A program made the translations under genes and the position numbers. Below are positions 9,106 through 19,111 of a stretch of DNA of 48,636 bases, piece by piece. The DNA is from Flagellimonas amphidinii (GTDB lineage: Bacteria; Bacteroidota; Bacteroidia; Flavobacteriales; Flavobacteriaceae): NCBI RefSeq assembly GCF_013090115.1, contig NZ_JABFNN010000028.1, forward strand, positions 1 to 48,636, read 5' to 3'. Each line of letters opens with the position of its first letter. Positions within the stretch are counted from its first letter, which is position 1. Under the pieces are notes generated by a model, which was not told where the DNA came from, made no database searches, and saw only the letters and a program-made list of their open reading frames with translations.

Positions 9106-11727
9106 TTAAGAAGAAGCTTTCTTTTTCTTGCTCAGCAGTCTTTTGATTTCATTTAATTTCATCAAGGCCTCCACAGGGGTAAGTGTATCAATGTCCAAAT
9201 GTAAAATTTCCTCTTTGATTTCTTCAAGCAATGGGTCATCTAAGTTGAAGAAACTCAACTGCATTTCGTTTTGAGCGGTTTGCAAAGTATCTGCCATTTC
9301 TTCACTGGAATGGCTTTTTTCCAATTTTTTCAGGATTTTGTTGGCCTTTTGAATGACTTGTTGGGGCATTCCGGCCATTTTTGCCACATGGATTCCAAAG
9401 CTATGCTCGCTACCACCGGGCACCAATTTCCGAAGGAAAAGTACATTGTCTTTCAACTCCTTTACCGAAACATTGTAGTTTTTGATTCGGGCAAAAGTGT
9501 TGGTCATTTCGTTGAGTTCATGGTAGTGTGTGGCAAAAAGCGTTTTGGCATGCGAAGGATGTTCATGTAGATATTCTGATATCGCCCAAGCAATGGAAAT
9601 TCCATCATAAGTGCTTGTTCCCCTGCCAATTTCATCCAAAAGCACTAAACTACGCTCAGATAAATTGTTGAGGATAGAGGCTGTTTCGTTCATTTCCACC
9701 ATAAAAGTGGATTCGCCCATGGAAATGTTATCGCTGGCGCCCACACGGGTGAAAATCTTATCCACCATACCAATAGTGGCTTCCGAAGCAGGTACAAAGC
9801 TTCCCATCTGTGCCAACAGCACAATAAGGGCAGTTTGTCGTAAAATGGCCGATTTACCACTCATATTGGGTCCCGTGATCATAATGATCTGTTGGTCATC
9901 CCTGTTCAGAAGTACATCGTTGGTCACGTAGCTTTCGCCCAAGGGCAACTGCTTTTCAATAACAGGGTGCCTTCCGTCCTTAATGTTGAGGTCGGTGGAT
10001 TTGTTGACCGTGGGTTCCACGTAATTGTTTTCTTTGGCCAATTGCGCAAATCCACAAAGACAATCCAATTGCGCGATCAAGTGGGCATTTTGCTGTACTG
10101 GGGCAATGTATTCCTGCATCCACATTAAAAGCTGCTCGAACAATTGCTGCTCCAAGGAGTAGATGCGTTCCTCGGCCCCAAGGATTTTGGCTTCGTATTC
10201 TTTGAGTTCCTCGGTAATGTAGCGTTCTGCATTTACCAAGGTCTGTTTGCGGATCCAATCTTCCGGAACTTTGTCCTTATGGGTGTTCCGTACTTCAATA
10301 TAATACCCAAAAACATTGTTGGACGCGATTTTTAGAGAGGTGATCCCCGTGGCTTCCGTTTCCCGTTCCAACATTTTATCCAGATAGTCTTTGCTGGAAA
10401 AAGCCAAGTTTCGGAGCTCGTCCAACTCTTTGGAATACCCCTCGGCTATAGTATTGCCTTTGGCAATGTTGATGGGAGCCTCTTCGTTGAGTACTTCCTT
10501 GATTTTGGAACGCAGCACATCGCAACCATCCAATTGTTCTCCAATATTTTGAAGCGATGTATTGGAACTTTCCTGAGCCAGTATTTTGATGGGGACAATG
10601 GCCTCCAACGAATTTTTGAGCTGGACCACCTCCTTCGGATTGATCTTACCCGTGGCCAATTTGGAAATAAGTCGTTCCAGATCGCCCATCTGTTTGATCC
10701 AATGTTGCATCTTATCAAGCTGTTCCTCTTCGGTTTTTAAATGTGAAACAACCTGATGCCGTTGCTGTATTTTTTCAATGTCTTTTAAGGGTAGGGCCAA
10801 CCATCGTTTTAAAAGCCTACCGCCCATAGGCGACAAAGTTTTGTCGATAATGTCAAGCAAAGTAACCGCATTGAGGTTGGTGGAATGGTAGAGTTCCAGA
10901 TTTCGAATGGTAAATCGATCCATCCACACATATTCTTCCTCCGCAATACGTTGAATCTTGTTGATGTGCTGTAAACGACTATGCTGTGTTTCGGACAGGT
11001 AGTGCATTACTGCGCCAGAGGCAATAATCCCATGGCTCAAATGCTCTATGCCAAAACCCTTTAGGGTTTTGGTCTTAAAATGGTTGGTGAGACTTTCTAA
11101 GGCATAGTCCTCCTGAAAAATCCAATCTTCCAGAAAAAAACTATGGAAATGTGTTCCAAAAAGTTCAGTAAATTCCTTTTTGTGGTTTTTGGAAACCAAA
11201 ACTTCATTAGGTGAAAAATTCTGTAACAGCTTGTCCATTTGTTCCACAGAACCTTCAGCAGTCAAAAATTCCCCAGTTGAAATATCCAGAAAAGAAATTC
11301 CAAGTTTGTTCCTGCCAAAATGAAGCGCACATAAAAAATTATTGCTTTTAGAGGACAAAATATCATCATTGAGGGCAACCCCGGGCGTGACCAGTTCCGT
11401 TACCCCACGTTTTACAATGCTTTTGGTCATTTTGGGATCCTCCAATTGGTCACAAATGGCTACTCGCTGTCCTGCTTTTACCAATTTTGGCAAATAAGTG
11501 TTCAGCGAATGGTGTGGAAATCCGGCCAGTTCAGTTTTGTCACCACCATTGTTTCTGTGGGTTAGGATGATGCCCAGAATTTTAGCTGCCTTAATGGCAT
11601 CCTCTCCAAAGGTTTCGTAAAAGTCCCCAACACGGAACAATAACAGCGCATCAGGATGTTTGGTCTTGATAGCATTGTACTGCTGCATCAATGGGGTTAC
11701 CTTCTTTATTTTTTTATTGGCGGCCAA
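9106..11727 (-). CDS. mutS: DNA mismatch repair protein MutS
   Basis: The 873-residue product is a full-length MutS. Near the N-terminus it has the mismatch-reading motif GDFYETFG, in which the Phe stacks on the mispaired base and the Glu contacts it. It continues through connector, lever and clamp domains to the ABC-type ATPase with Walker A GPNMSGKS (about residues 617-625), Walker B LLDEIGRG (about 695) and the FATHYHEL segment. MutS finds mismatches after replication and recruits MutL. The start is a TTG at 11727: an in-frame stop lies just upstream, there is no ATG before the conserved TPLMQQY block except the Met inside it, and AAAGGA stands about 11 bases upstream. It is divergent from the RNA methyltransferase gene. 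Confidence 0.97.
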   Translation of the reverse strand: MAANKKIKKVTPLMQQYNAIKTKHPDALLLFRVGDFYETFGEDAIKAAKILGIILTHRNNGGDKTELAGFPHHSLNTYLPKLVKAGQRVAICDQLEDPKMTKSIVKRGVTELVTPGVALNDDILSSKSNNFLCALHFGRNKLGISFLDISTGEFLTAEGSVEQMDKLLQNFSPNEVLVSKNHKKEFTELFGTHFHSFFLEDWIFQEDYALESLTNHFKTKTLKGFGIEHLSHGIIASGAVMHYLSETQHSRLQHINKIQRIAEEEYVWMDRFTIRNLELYHSTNLNAVTLLDIIDKTLSPMGGRLLKRWLALPLKDIEKIQQRHQVVSHLKTEEEQLDKMQHWIKQMGDLERLISKLATGKINPKEVVQLKNSLEAIVPIKILAQESSNTSLQNIGEQLDGCDVLRSKIKEVLNEEAPINIAKGNTIAEGYSKELDELRNLAFSSKDYLDKMLERETEATGITSLKIASNNVFGYYIEVRNTHKDKVPEDWIRKQTLVNAERYITEELKEYEAKILGAEERIYSLEQQLFEQLLMWMQEYIAPVQQNAHLIAQLDCLCGFAQLAKENNYVEPTVNKSTDLNIKDGRHPVIEKQLPLGESYVTNDVLLNRDDQQIIMITGPNMSGKSAILRQTALIVLLAQMGSFVPASEATIGMVDKIFTRVGASDNISMGESTFMVEMNETASILNNLSERSLVLLDEIGRGTSTYDGISIAWAISEYLHEHPSHAKTLFATHYHELNEMTNTFARIKNYNVSVKELKDNVLFLRKLVPGGSEHSFGIHVAKMAGMPQQVIQKANKILKKLEKSHSSEEMADTLQTAQNEMQLSFFNLDDPLLEEIKEEILHLDIDTLTPVEALMKLNEIKRLLSKKKKASS

Positions 11728-11837
11728 AGCGATGGGATTCCTTTATTTTTGTCAAAAATGAGGTTGAGACGAAAATACCTCTTTCCAGAAACTTCAAAAA
11801 TTTTTGTTGATATTTTGGTGACAATGGTTGAAAAAAT

Positions 11838-12389
11838 ATGAAACGTAAGCTAGAAAACAGCGAATTGGAGCGCTTGGATGTGGCTTCATTCAAGAAAACT
11901 GAAAAATCCCCGATCATTTTGGTGCTGGACAATATCCGTAGTCTCAACAATATTGGCTCGGTCTTTCGCACTGCGGATGCATTTTTGATCCAAAAAATTT
12001 TTCTTTGTGGGATTACGGCGACTCCACCCCACAAGGATATCCGGAAAACCGCTTTGGGGGCTACCGAAAGTGTCGATTGGGCATATAGGGAGAGCACCTT
12101 GGATTTGATCAATGAACTCAAAAAATCTGGAATACGAACCATTGCGGTGGAGCAAGCTGAGGAGGCAACAATGCTCAACGATTTTAAAGTTTCGGAAAAT
12201 CAAACATTAGCCTTGGTATTTGGCAACGAAGTCAAGGGAGTATTGCAAGAGGTGGTCACGGCTTGTGATGAGGTTTTGGAAATTCCCCAATTTGGTACCA
12301 AACATTCCTTAAATATTTCGGTAAGTGCTGGAGTTGTGGTCTGGGATGTCTGGTCAAAAATAAACCATATACAAAATAAAAAGCCCTGA
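11838..12389 (+). CDS. TrmH/SpoU-family RNA 2'-O-methyltransferase
   Basis: The 183-residue product carries all three SPOUT motifs: motif 1 NIRSLNNIGSVFRTAD (about 32-47), motif 2 LALVFGNEVKGV (about 126-137), and motif 3 IPQFGTKHSLNISVSAGV (about 146-164), which forms the trefoil knot that binds S-adenosylmethionine. Such enzymes methylate the ribose 2'-OH of tRNA or rRNA. It lacks the extra N-terminal RNA-binding domain of RlmB, so TrmH- or TrmL-like tRNA targets are possible, but the exact nucleotide cannot be assigned. The last codons form half of a hairpin that serves the convergent gene. Confidence 0.88.
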   Translation: MKRKLENSELERLDVASFKKTEKSPIILVLDNIRSLNNIGSVFRTADAFLIQKIFLCGITATPPHKDIRKTALGATESVDWAYRESTLDLINELKKSGIRTIAVEQAEEATMLNDFKVSENQTLALVFGNEVKGVLQEVVTACDEVLEIPQFGTKHSLNISVSAGVVVWDVWSKINHIQNKKP

Positions 12390-12400
12390 AAAATCAGGGC
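12374..12400 (-). terminator. Terminator of the folK-dNK gene, inside the 3' end of the methyltransferase gene
   Basis: The perfect 7-base-pair hairpin GCCCTGA/TCAGGGC (12383-12400) is followed, on the minus strand only, by TTTTTATTTT. Orientation therefore points to the gene ending at 12494. The hairpin covers the stop codon of the forward gene. Confidence 0.65.
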
Positions 12401-12493
12401 CAGATATATAGTTTGAGTTAGTTAGTCTCTTAATTAGAGAGGTCTAATAAAATAAAACCATTCGTTATATGCAAACATTTTCAGAAAATTCTC

Positions 12494-13639
12494 TTAAAAA
12501 ATTGACAAAAGTAGCCTGTCCTCGAGCTTTTCTAAAATTGTATCATAGTCTTTTGGATTATTGACAAAGTCCATATCGCTCAAATCCAAAATCATGCTAT
12601 TTTGATTAGGGTGGCTTTTCATAAAATCCATATACCCTCTGTTGATTTTCTCCAGATAGTCCGGACTAATATCTTGCTCATATTCCCTTCCTCTCTTTTT
12701 GATGTTTTGTAAGAGTCGCTCCGTATTTTGATAGAGATATAGATAGATTTCTGGCTTTTTAACCTCTTTGTACATGAAGTTGAACACTTTTCTATAAAGC
12801 TCAAATTCATCAGCTTGCAATGTGATTTTGGCAAAAATCAACGACTTGAAAATGTCGTAATCGCTGACCATAAAATTCTTGAAGAGATCAAACTGTGAAG
12901 TGTCATCCGTAAACTGTTGGTAACGGTCCGCTAAAAAGGACATTTCCAAAGGAAATGAATATCGTGCCTGGTCCTTATAAAATTTGGGAAGAAAAGGATT
13001 GTCCGCAAAACGTTCCAAAATGAGTTTTGCATTAAAATCGTTCGCGATCATTTTACATAAGGTACTTTTCCCAGCACCAATATTACCTTCAATAGCAATG
13101 AATTGCAATTTGGAAAAGAGCTCCAATCGGGTTTTAAAAAGCTTGTATTTCGTTTTTTTCAATTTTCCCCTGTCCTTGCATTGTTGCAATAGGTTACGAA
13201 CATCTTTATTAAGGACGGGGTGATAATATTGCGGAGCAATATCGGCCAAAGGTTTCAATACAAAATTACGGTTTTGCATATGAGGGTGAGGCACCACCAA
13301 ATCATCGGTATTGATAGTTTCATTGGCATAAAATATAATATCAACATCCAATGTTCTAGATCTATACTCGCCAGTGGCCCATCTTTCACGACCAAAATCC
13401 TGCTCAATCTGTAAAATCGTTTGGAGCAATTCTGCTGGGGGCAATTCGGTTTCCACGGCAACACATGCATTCAAAAAATCATCTCCTTCAAAACCCATCG
13501 CAGGAGTTTCATAAACGGAAGAAATTGCCTTGATTTCTCCGGCAACTTTTTGCAACTGAAAGACAGCTTTCTGCAAATAGATATGCCTATTTCCCAAATT
13601 ACTGCCTAAAGAAAGATATGCGGTTTGTTTTAGTGCCAT
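12494..13639 (-). CDS. folK: Bifunctional HPPK (FolK) - deoxynucleoside kinase fusion
   Basis: A single 381-residue chain joins two enzymes. Residues about 1-150 are 6-hydroxymethyl-7,8-dihydropterin pyrophosphokinase (AYLSLGSNLGNR at the start and the family signature YRSRTLDVDIIF near 92-103), a step of folate synthesis. After a basic linker (about 151-178), residues about 180-381 are a deoxynucleoside kinase with P-loop GNIGAGKST (185-193), an ERF segment and an R-x(3)-E lid-like segment (KKRGREYEQ), which would phosphorylate salvaged deoxynucleosides. I start at the ATG at 13639 because it immediately precedes the conserved HPPK strand; an in-frame ATG 27 bases upstream would add nine hydrophobic residues not expected in the family. 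The fusion is common in Bacteroidota. It is divergent from sppA. Confidence 0.92.
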   Translation of the reverse strand: MALKQTAYLSLGSNLGNRHIYLQKAVFQLQKVAGEIKAISSVYETPAMGFEGDDFLNACVAVETELPPAELLQTILQIEQDFGRERWATGEYRSRTLDVDIIFYANETINTDDLVVPHPHMQNRNFVLKPLADIAPQYYHPVLNKDVRNLLQQCKDRGKLKKTKYKLFKTRLELFSKLQFIAIEGNIGAGKSTLCKMIANDFNAKLILERFADNPFLPKFYKDQARYSFPLEMSFLADRYQQFTDDTSQFDLFKNFMVSDYDIFKSLIFAKITLQADEFELYRKVFNFMYKEVKKPEIYLYLYQNTERLLQNIKKRGREYEQDISPDYLEKINRGYMDFMKSHPNQNSMILDLSDMDFVNNPKDYDTILEKLEDRLLLSIF

Positions 13640-13678
13640 ACTGAATGGGCAAAGTAAGTAAAACAATATAACAATGGT

Positions 13679-13686
13679 TATCTTTG
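13679..13686 (+). promoter_or_regulatory. Possible -7 promoter element for sppA
   Basis: TATCTTTG fits the Bacteroidota -7 consensus TAnnTTTG and stands 16 bases before the sppA ATG. No clear TTG is seen at the -33 position, so confidence is low. Confidence 0.35.
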
Positions 13687-13702
13687 GTGCCGAATAAAAT
13701 TT

Positions 13703-15469
13703 ATGTGGATGAAGTTTTTGAGAAATCTATTGGCCGCAATTTTGGGATGCTTGATTGCATTCGGATTGCTCATGGGAATGTTTTTCATATTTGCGGCCTT
13801 GATGAGTCAGGCTGATGATGGAATAGTCGTTCAAAAGAACTCCATTTTGGAATTGAGTTTTGTAGAACCCATTAGAGATTATACGGGCAAGGACGAAACT
13901 GACCCTTTTGCGGGACTTTGGGACGATGAAATCGGGTTGGATGAAATAATACATGCCATTAAAATGGCCAAGAACGATACAAACATTGAAGGAATTAGTC
14001 TGACCACTGGTTTTTTGCAAGCTGGAATGGCACAAACACAGGAAATTAGAAATGCCTTGATGGATTTTAAATCGGAGGGGAAGTTTATTTATGCCCATTC
14101 CGATTTTTACACCCAAAAAGATTATTATTTAGCAAGTATTGCGGATAAACTGTATTTGAATCCAGTGGGAGCTATGGACTTTAAAGGACTTTCTGCCGAA
14201 GTACTTTACCTAAAAGATCTGCAGGAAAAAATAGGGGTCAAAATGGAAGTGGTGCGTCATGGAAAGTATAAAAGTGCAGTTGAACCCTTTTTATCCAACA
14301 CCATGAGCGAGGAGAACCGTTCCCAGATTCAGGAATTGATCAATTCCCTTTGGGGTAATATTATTGATGATATTGGCGAGTCTAGACAAATAAGTTCGGC
14401 CAACTTGAATGCTATTGCAGATACCTTGGGAGGAAGAACCCCAAATTATGCAGTAGCTTCTGGTTTGATTGATGGCGTGCTTCATTTTGATGAATATGAG
14501 ACCTTGCTCAGAGAAAAAATGGGTATATCCGAAGAAAAGGAATTGAATTATGTGGATTTTGATGAGTATGCTCAAAAAGTCGAGAAGAAACGATTGCGAA
14601 CAGGTAAGGACAAGATTGCGGTGGTTTATGCCCAAGGAGAGATTTATTATGGAGAGGGAGGTAAAGATTACATTGGTCAGGGATTGGTGGTTAGGGCCCT
14701 TCAAAAAGCAGTGGAAAGTGAGCTTGTTAAAGCCATTGTCCTGCGAATTGATTCTCCGGGCGGAAGCGCCTTGGTGTCCGATATTATTTGGAGAGAAGTG
14801 GAATTGGCCAAAAAACAAAAACCTGTGGTGGTCTCTTTTGGCAACATCGCCGCTTCTGGAGGATACTATATTGGCGTAGGTGGGGATAAGATTTTTGCTG
14901 AACCTACCACCATCACGGGGTCTATTGGAGTTTTTGGCACCATTCCCAATATCAGTGAATTGGCCGGTGATATCGGAATTAACGCTGAGCAGGTAGGCAC
15001 CAACAAAAAATCCGTGGATTATTCCGTATTTGAGCCTATGAGTGATGCATTCCGAAATACCGTTCAAGAAGGTATCGAGGATACCTATCAAACCTTTTTG
15101 GAACGGGTATCCCAAGGAAGAGGCATGAGCATTGCCCAAGTAGATTCATTGGCCCAGGGCAGGGTCTGGAGTGGTTTGGATGCGGTGGAAAATGGCCTGG
15201 TGGATGAACTTGGAAGTTTGGATGATGCCATTGATGCTGCGGCTGAACTAGCGGAATTAGGTGCTTACGGCATCCGAAAATACCCAAAGTACAAATCGAA
15301 TTTTGAGCAGTTTATGGAGAACATGAACGGTGCCAAGGCCAAAATTGGAGGAAAAATGATTCAGGAAGAGTTGGGTACAGAAGCTTTCCAGCTACTGAAA
15401 GAATTGAAACAACTCACACAACAAAAAGGAATCCAGGCCAAAATGCCATTTAGTTTGAACATTAAATAA
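13703..15469 (+). CDS. sppA: Signal peptide peptidase SppA, 67-kDa type
   Basis: The 588-residue product is of the long, two-domain SppA kind. One membrane segment spans about residues 8-34, with the bulk outside the membrane. The general base lies in GKYKSAVEPF (Lys190) in the N-terminal half and the nucleophile in NIAASGGYY (Ser385) in the C-terminal half, matching the split Ser/Lys dyad of the tetrameric enzyme. It cuts leftover signal peptides in the inner membrane. A second Met at codon 3 is an alternative start. The queuosine-precursor transporter gene begins 4 bases after its stop, so the two are probably co-transcribed, with no evident functional link. Confidence 0.95.
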   Translation: MWMKFLRNLLAAILGCLIAFGLLMGMFFIFAALMSQADDGIVVQKNSILELSFVEPIRDYTGKDETDPFAGLWDDEIGLDEIIHAIKMAKNDTNIEGISLTTGFLQAGMAQTQEIRNALMDFKSEGKFIYAHSDFYTQKDYYLASIADKLYLNPVGAMDFKGLSAEVLYLKDLQEKIGVKMEVVRHGKYKSAVEPFLSNTMSEENRSQIQELINSLWGNIIDDIGESRQISSANLNAIADTLGGRTPNYAVASGLIDGVLHFDEYETLLREKMGISEEKELNYVDFDEYAQKVEKKRLRTGKDKIAVVYAQGEIYYGEGGKDYIGQGLVVRALQKAVESELVKAIVLRIDSPGGSALVSDIIWREVELAKKQKPVVVSFGNIAASGGYYIGVGGDKIFAEPTTITGSIGVFGTIPNISELAGDIGINAEQVGTNKKSVDYSVFEPMSDAFRNTVQEGIEDTYQTFLERVSQGRGMSIAQVDSLAQGRVWSGLDAVENGLVDELGSLDDAIDAAAELAELGAYGIRKYPKYKSNFEQFMENMNGAKAKIGGKMIQEELGTEAFQLLKELKQLTQQKGIQAKMPFSLNIK

Positions 15470-15473
15470 GAGG

Positions 15474-16181
15474 ATGGCGCCAAAAGATAAGAAAGTAGCG
15501 TTTTCCATCTATTTGTACCTCGGGGGGCTTTTTATCACCTCTTTGGTGGTATCCAATCTTATCTTTCAAAAGTTTTTTTATTGGCAGCCCTTTGGGGATA
15601 TCACGGTTTTTGGAGCTCCACTTTTTGAGCTCTCCGTTGGAATTTTGCCCTATCCACTTACCTTTTTGATCACTGATTTGATATCAGAAATCTATGGAAA
15701 GAAGAAGGCCAATCAGGTGGTGACCACGGGTATTTTTGCCTCCTTTTTCTCCATGCTCATTATTTTTATTGCCAACGGTGTGCCCGCCATAGATTCATCA
15801 CCGGTTGGTGATGAAACCTTCACCAAGGTTTTTGGGTTGTCGCCATTGGGTGTATTGGCTTCCATGCTGGCCTATCTTTTGGCGCAGTATATTGATATTT
15901 CCATTTACCACTTTTGGAAACGATTGACCAAAGGTAAAATGTTGTGGCTCAGGAATAATTTTTCCACTTTCTCTTCCCAGTTTATAGACACCTTCACCGT
16001 GGTGGCCTTATTGTGCCTATTTGGGGTATTGCCCTGGGATAAATTCTACGGATTGGTCCTTAGTGGGTTCCTTTTCAAAATAATGATTGCCCTGTTCGAC
16101 ACCCCTTTGCTCTATTTTTTCGTATATCTATTGCGAAAAAGATTTAACCTAAAATTAGGGGAGGAAATTTCCTTGGATTGA
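15474..16181 (+). CDS. Queuosine precursor transporter, YhhQ/VUT family
   Basis: The 235-residue product has six or so membrane segments and the typical blocks of the VUT/YhhQ family: LVVSNLIFQKF in TM1, PYPLTFLITDLISEIYGKK at the end of TM2-TM3, QYIDISIYHFWKR in the middle and FSSQFIDTFTV in TM5. The E. coli relative YhhQ imports queuosine precursors such as preQ0 and preQ1 for tRNA modification. Family membership is clear; the precise substrate in this organism is inferred. It follows sppA at 4 bases and precedes the AsmA-like gene by 35 bases. Confidence 0.88.
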   Translation: MAPKDKKVAFSIYLYLGGLFITSLVVSNLIFQKFFYWQPFGDITVFGAPLFELSVGILPYPLTFLITDLISEIYGKKKANQVVTTGIFASFFSMLIIFIANGVPAIDSSPVGDETFTKVFGLSPLGVLASMLAYLLAQYIDISIYHFWKRLTKGKMLWLRNNFSTFSSQFIDTFTVVALLCLFGVLPWDKFYGLVLSGFLFKIMIALFDTPLLYFFVYLLRKRFNLKLGEEISLD

Positions 16182-16216
16182 TTCCTTCTGATTAATTTGC
16201 CTTAAAATCCCAAATT

Positions 16217-18895
16217 ATGAACAAAAAACTCCTGAAAATTACGGGAATAGTCCTGCTTGTTCTCGTTGCTCTTATCATTGCTTTACCGATGTTCTTGGAA
16301 GGCAAGATTGCAGAAATCATCAAAAATAAGGTCAATAACAGTATCAATGCTACGCTGGATTTTGAAGACGCCAGCCTTAGCCTGATTAAAAGTTTTCCCA
16401 ATGCCTACGTGGAACTCGAGAATGTTTCCTTGGTGAACAAAGCCCCTTTTGAAGGGGATACGCTGTTTGCTTCCGGACATATTGCTTTAAAAATGGGCAT
16501 TTCTGAACTCTTCAAATCTGCCGAGGATCCCATCGGTATAAAAAGTCTCAATATTGATGCTGCCAAGCTGCATATTTTGACGGATGAAGATGGGAATGCC
16601 AATTACGATATCGCCATAGAAGAGGAGGGTGGCACATTAGAAACTGAGGAAGAATCCTCCAGTAATTTTACACTGGCTTTAAATTCCTACGCCATAACCG
16701 ATACGGAAATCATCTATGATGATCGGTCCAGCGGTATGCGATTGGCCCTAACTGAAATGAACCATTCCGGTACGGGAGATTTGTCTTTGGAAAAATCAGA
16801 ATTGAAGACCCTCACCGATGCTTTGGTCACTTTTGAGATGGACAGCACCAAATATCTCAACAACAACAAACTGTTTTTGGATGCCCTTATCGGGATAGAT
16901 TTAGTTGAGGGCAAATATTCGTTTTTGGAGAACAAAGCGTTGGTCAACCAATTGGATTTGGTCTTTGATGGTTTTGTGAAGGTAAATGAAGAAAATCAGG
17001 AGGTGGATATCACTTTTAAGACCCCTTCTTCAGATTTTAAAAACTTTTTGGCTGTGATTCCGGAGGAATATTCCAAGAACATTGAAACGGTGCAGACCAC
17101 AGGAAATTTTGAAGTGAATGGGGAATTTAAGGGAATTGTGGACGAAGAACATATCCCCAAGTTCAACATTAAGATAAACTCTGAAAATGCTTCTTTCAAG
17201 TATCCAGATTTGCCCAAATCCGTTCAAAATGTGCATATCGATACCGAAATCAACAATACAACGGGCATTACCGAAGATACTTATGTGGACATCAAAAGAT
17301 TGTCCTTTACCATAGATCAAGACAAATTCAACCTGAATTCACAGATCAGGGATTTAATGGGCAATACCAAGGTGAATGCCCACATGGATGGCAAAATCAA
17401 TTTGGCCAACATTTCGCAAGCCTACCCGGTTCCAGAAGAGTATAACCTCAAAGGTATTTTAAATGCCGATGTCACCACCCGTTTTGATATGGCATCTTTG
17501 GAAAACAAGCAATATCAGAACACAAAGACCGAAGGAACAGCAGAGCTTACGGGTTTTGAGTACGATTCTGACGAGATGAAAAATCCGGTTGCGATCAATG
17601 CGGCTGCCGTAAGTTTTACCCCCAATACCGTAAGTTTGGATGCTTTTGAAGGAAAAACCGGGGGTACGGATTTTAAAGCTTCGGGAACTTTGGACAATCT
17701 GCTCGGATTTCTCTTTAATGATGAAAATGTGGAAGGGAATTTCACCTTGGCTTCGAACACTTTTGCTTTGAACGACTTTATGGTGGAGGAAACCCCAGAA
17801 GAAACCTCTGAAGCTGACACCCCGACCGATACGGAAGAACGCATCAAGATTCCATCATTTTTGGATTGTACCATTGCGGCTTCGGCGAACACGGTGCTCT
17901 ATGACAATTTGAATTTGAAAAATGTCAAGGGAACATTGATCATCAAAGATGAAACAGCCACCTTGCAAAACTTGACCTCAGATTTGTTCGGTGGAACGTT
18001 GGGCGTTGCCGGAGAGGTGTCCACCAAAGGTGAAACCTCCACTTTTGATATGGATTTGGGCATAGCCGATTTCAATATCACGGAATCTTTTGCCTCTTTG
18101 GAATTGTTTAAGGTATTGGCGCCATTGGCGAGTGCGCTGCAAGGAAAGTTGAATTCGGATATTAAAATTTCTGGAAACCTCAAGGATGATTTGACCCCAA
18201 GTTTGACAACACTTTCTGGCGATTTGCTGGCAGAACTGTTGTCCACTAAAGTGGATGTGGAAAAAGCACCCATGCTTTCCGCTTTGGATAGCAAATTGCA
18301 TTTTTTGAAAACGGAAGAGCTGGATTTGAGCAATTTGAAGACCGCACTAAGTTTTGACAATGGCTCGGTACAGGTAAAGCCCTTCTCCCTAAAATATAAG
18401 GATATCGATATTAGTGTGGATGGGAACCATACGTTTGACAGCCAAATGCAGTACAAGGCCACTTTGGATGTGCCTGCCAAATATCTCGGGAGTGAGGTCA
18501 ATAACCTTATTGCCAAAATGGACGACCCCAGCCTACAGGATTTGACCATCCCAGTAACAGCCAATATTGGTGGTAGCTATACTAGCCCAACGGTGAATAC
18601 GGATTTAACCTCTGGGGTGACCAAACTCACCAACCAACTGGGGGAAATACAGAAGCAAAAATTGGTGAACCAAGGAAAGGATAAAGCCAAAGATTTAATT
18701 GCCGATGTGTTCAAACAAGACGGCGATTCTACCGAAACCAGCTCTGGCGGGGTAAAAGAAGCTTTGGGAAGTTTATTGGGTGGCAACAAAACCGAAGAGG
18801 ATACTACCGAGACCAAAGAAGACCCGGTAAAGAACACGGCTAAAAACATTTTAGGTGGCCTATTGGGCAAAAAGAAAAAAGATACGGTGAACTAG
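16217..18895 (+). CDS. AsmA-family envelope protein
   Basis: The 892-residue product begins with a membrane anchor (about residues 4-26) followed by the AsmA N-terminal signature (INATLDFEDASLSLIKSFPNAYVEL, here described by its ends) and a long periplasmic body of repeating amphipathic strands, typical of the AsmA/TamB/VPS13-like bridge fold. The C-terminal part contains the AsmA-2-type region with GTLGVAGEVSTKG and LNSDIKISGNL near residues 590-660. The end is rich in Lys, Asp and Thr (about 830-892). Relatives span the periplasm and are thought to move phospholipid to the outer membrane or tune outer-membrane assembly. It lies on the same strand as sppA and the transporter and is probably the last gene of that unit. 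Confidence 0.85.
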   Translation: MNKKLLKITGIVLLVLVALIIALPMFLEGKIAEIIKNKVNNSINATLDFEDASLSLIKSFPNAYVELENVSLVNKAPFEGDTLFASGHIALKMGISELFKSAEDPIGIKSLNIDAAKLHILTDEDGNANYDIAIEEEGGTLETEEESSSNFTLALNSYAITDTEIIYDDRSSGMRLALTEMNHSGTGDLSLEKSELKTLTDALVTFEMDSTKYLNNNKLFLDALIGIDLVEGKYSFLENKALVNQLDLVFDGFVKVNEENQEVDITFKTPSSDFKNFLAVIPEEYSKNIETVQTTGNFEVNGEFKGIVDEEHIPKFNIKINSENASFKYPDLPKSVQNVHIDTEINNTTGITEDTYVDIKRLSFTIDQDKFNLNSQIRDLMGNTKVNAHMDGKINLANISQAYPVPEEYNLKGILNADVTTRFDMASLENKQYQNTKTEGTAELTGFEYDSDEMKNPVAINAAAVSFTPNTVSLDAFEGKTGGTDFKASGTLDNLLGFLFNDENVEGNFTLASNTFALNDFMVEETPEETSEADTPTDTEERIKIPSFLDCTIAASANTVLYDNLNLKNVKGTLIIKDETATLQNLTSDLFGGTLGVAGEVSTKGETSTFDMDLGIADFNITESFASLELFKVLAPLASALQGKLNSDIKISGNLKDDLTPSLTTLSGDLLAELLSTKVDVEKAPMLSALDSKLHFLKTEELDLSNLKTALSFDNGSVQVKPFSLKYKDIDISVDGNHTFDSQMQYKATLDVPAKYLGSEVNNLIAKMDDPSLQDLTIPVTANIGGSYTSPTVNTDLTSGVTKLTNQLGEIQKQKLVNQGKDKAKDLIADVFKQDGDSTETSSGGVKEALGSLLGGNKTEEDTTETKEDPVKNTAKNILGGLLGKKKKDTVN

Positions 18896-18970
18896 CGGTT
18901 TGCCAACAATACAAAACTGTCACCACGAGCATTGTTGCACAGCCAAGTTGAAATACAGTAGAAACGTATT

Positions 18971-18999
18971 ATGTCACCTCGAGCGCAGTCGAGAGGTCT
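18971..18999. repeat. Palindromic intergenic repeat, copy A
   Basis: The element contains CACCTCGAGCGCAGTCGAG followed by AGGTCT. It contains overlapping small palindromes (CCTCGAG, CTCGAG...). The same core recurs at 19058-19111 and, diverged, at 22711-22794. Repeats with a GAGCGCAG(T)CGAG core are frequent between genes in flavobacterial genomes. Confidence 0.75.
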
Positions 19000-19057
19000 A
19001 AAAATGTTACTTAGAGTGCGCGCTGCTATGTTGACTTAGTTATATATAGGTCTAACA

Positions 19058-19111
19058 ATGTCACCTCGAGCTCAGTCGAAAGATCTTAAAGGTCTCGACT
19101 GCGCTCGACCT
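19058..19111. repeat. Palindromic intergenic repeat, inverted pair (copies B and C)
   Basis: Copy B (19058-19086, CACCTCGAGCTCAGTCGAAA) is followed after about three bases by copy C in the opposite orientation (19090-19111, GGTCTCGACTGCGCTCGACC). The two can pair over about 20 bases to form a long hairpin. This is a mobile-repeat-like (REP/MITE-type) arrangement with no coding capacity. Confidence 0.75.

Noticed and set aside
14291..15139. Long antisense reading frame (282 codons) within sppA
   Set aside because: It is a shadow of the clearly coding sppA frame; it shows no recognisable protein pattern.
17899..18564. Antisense reading frame (221 codons) within the AsmA-like gene
   Set aside because: Low-complexity Ser/Lys/Leu translation expected opposite a coding frame; no motif.
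18971..19111. CRISPR-like repeats
   Set aside because: Only three copies, in both orientations, with irregular spacing and palindromic cores; no cas gene.
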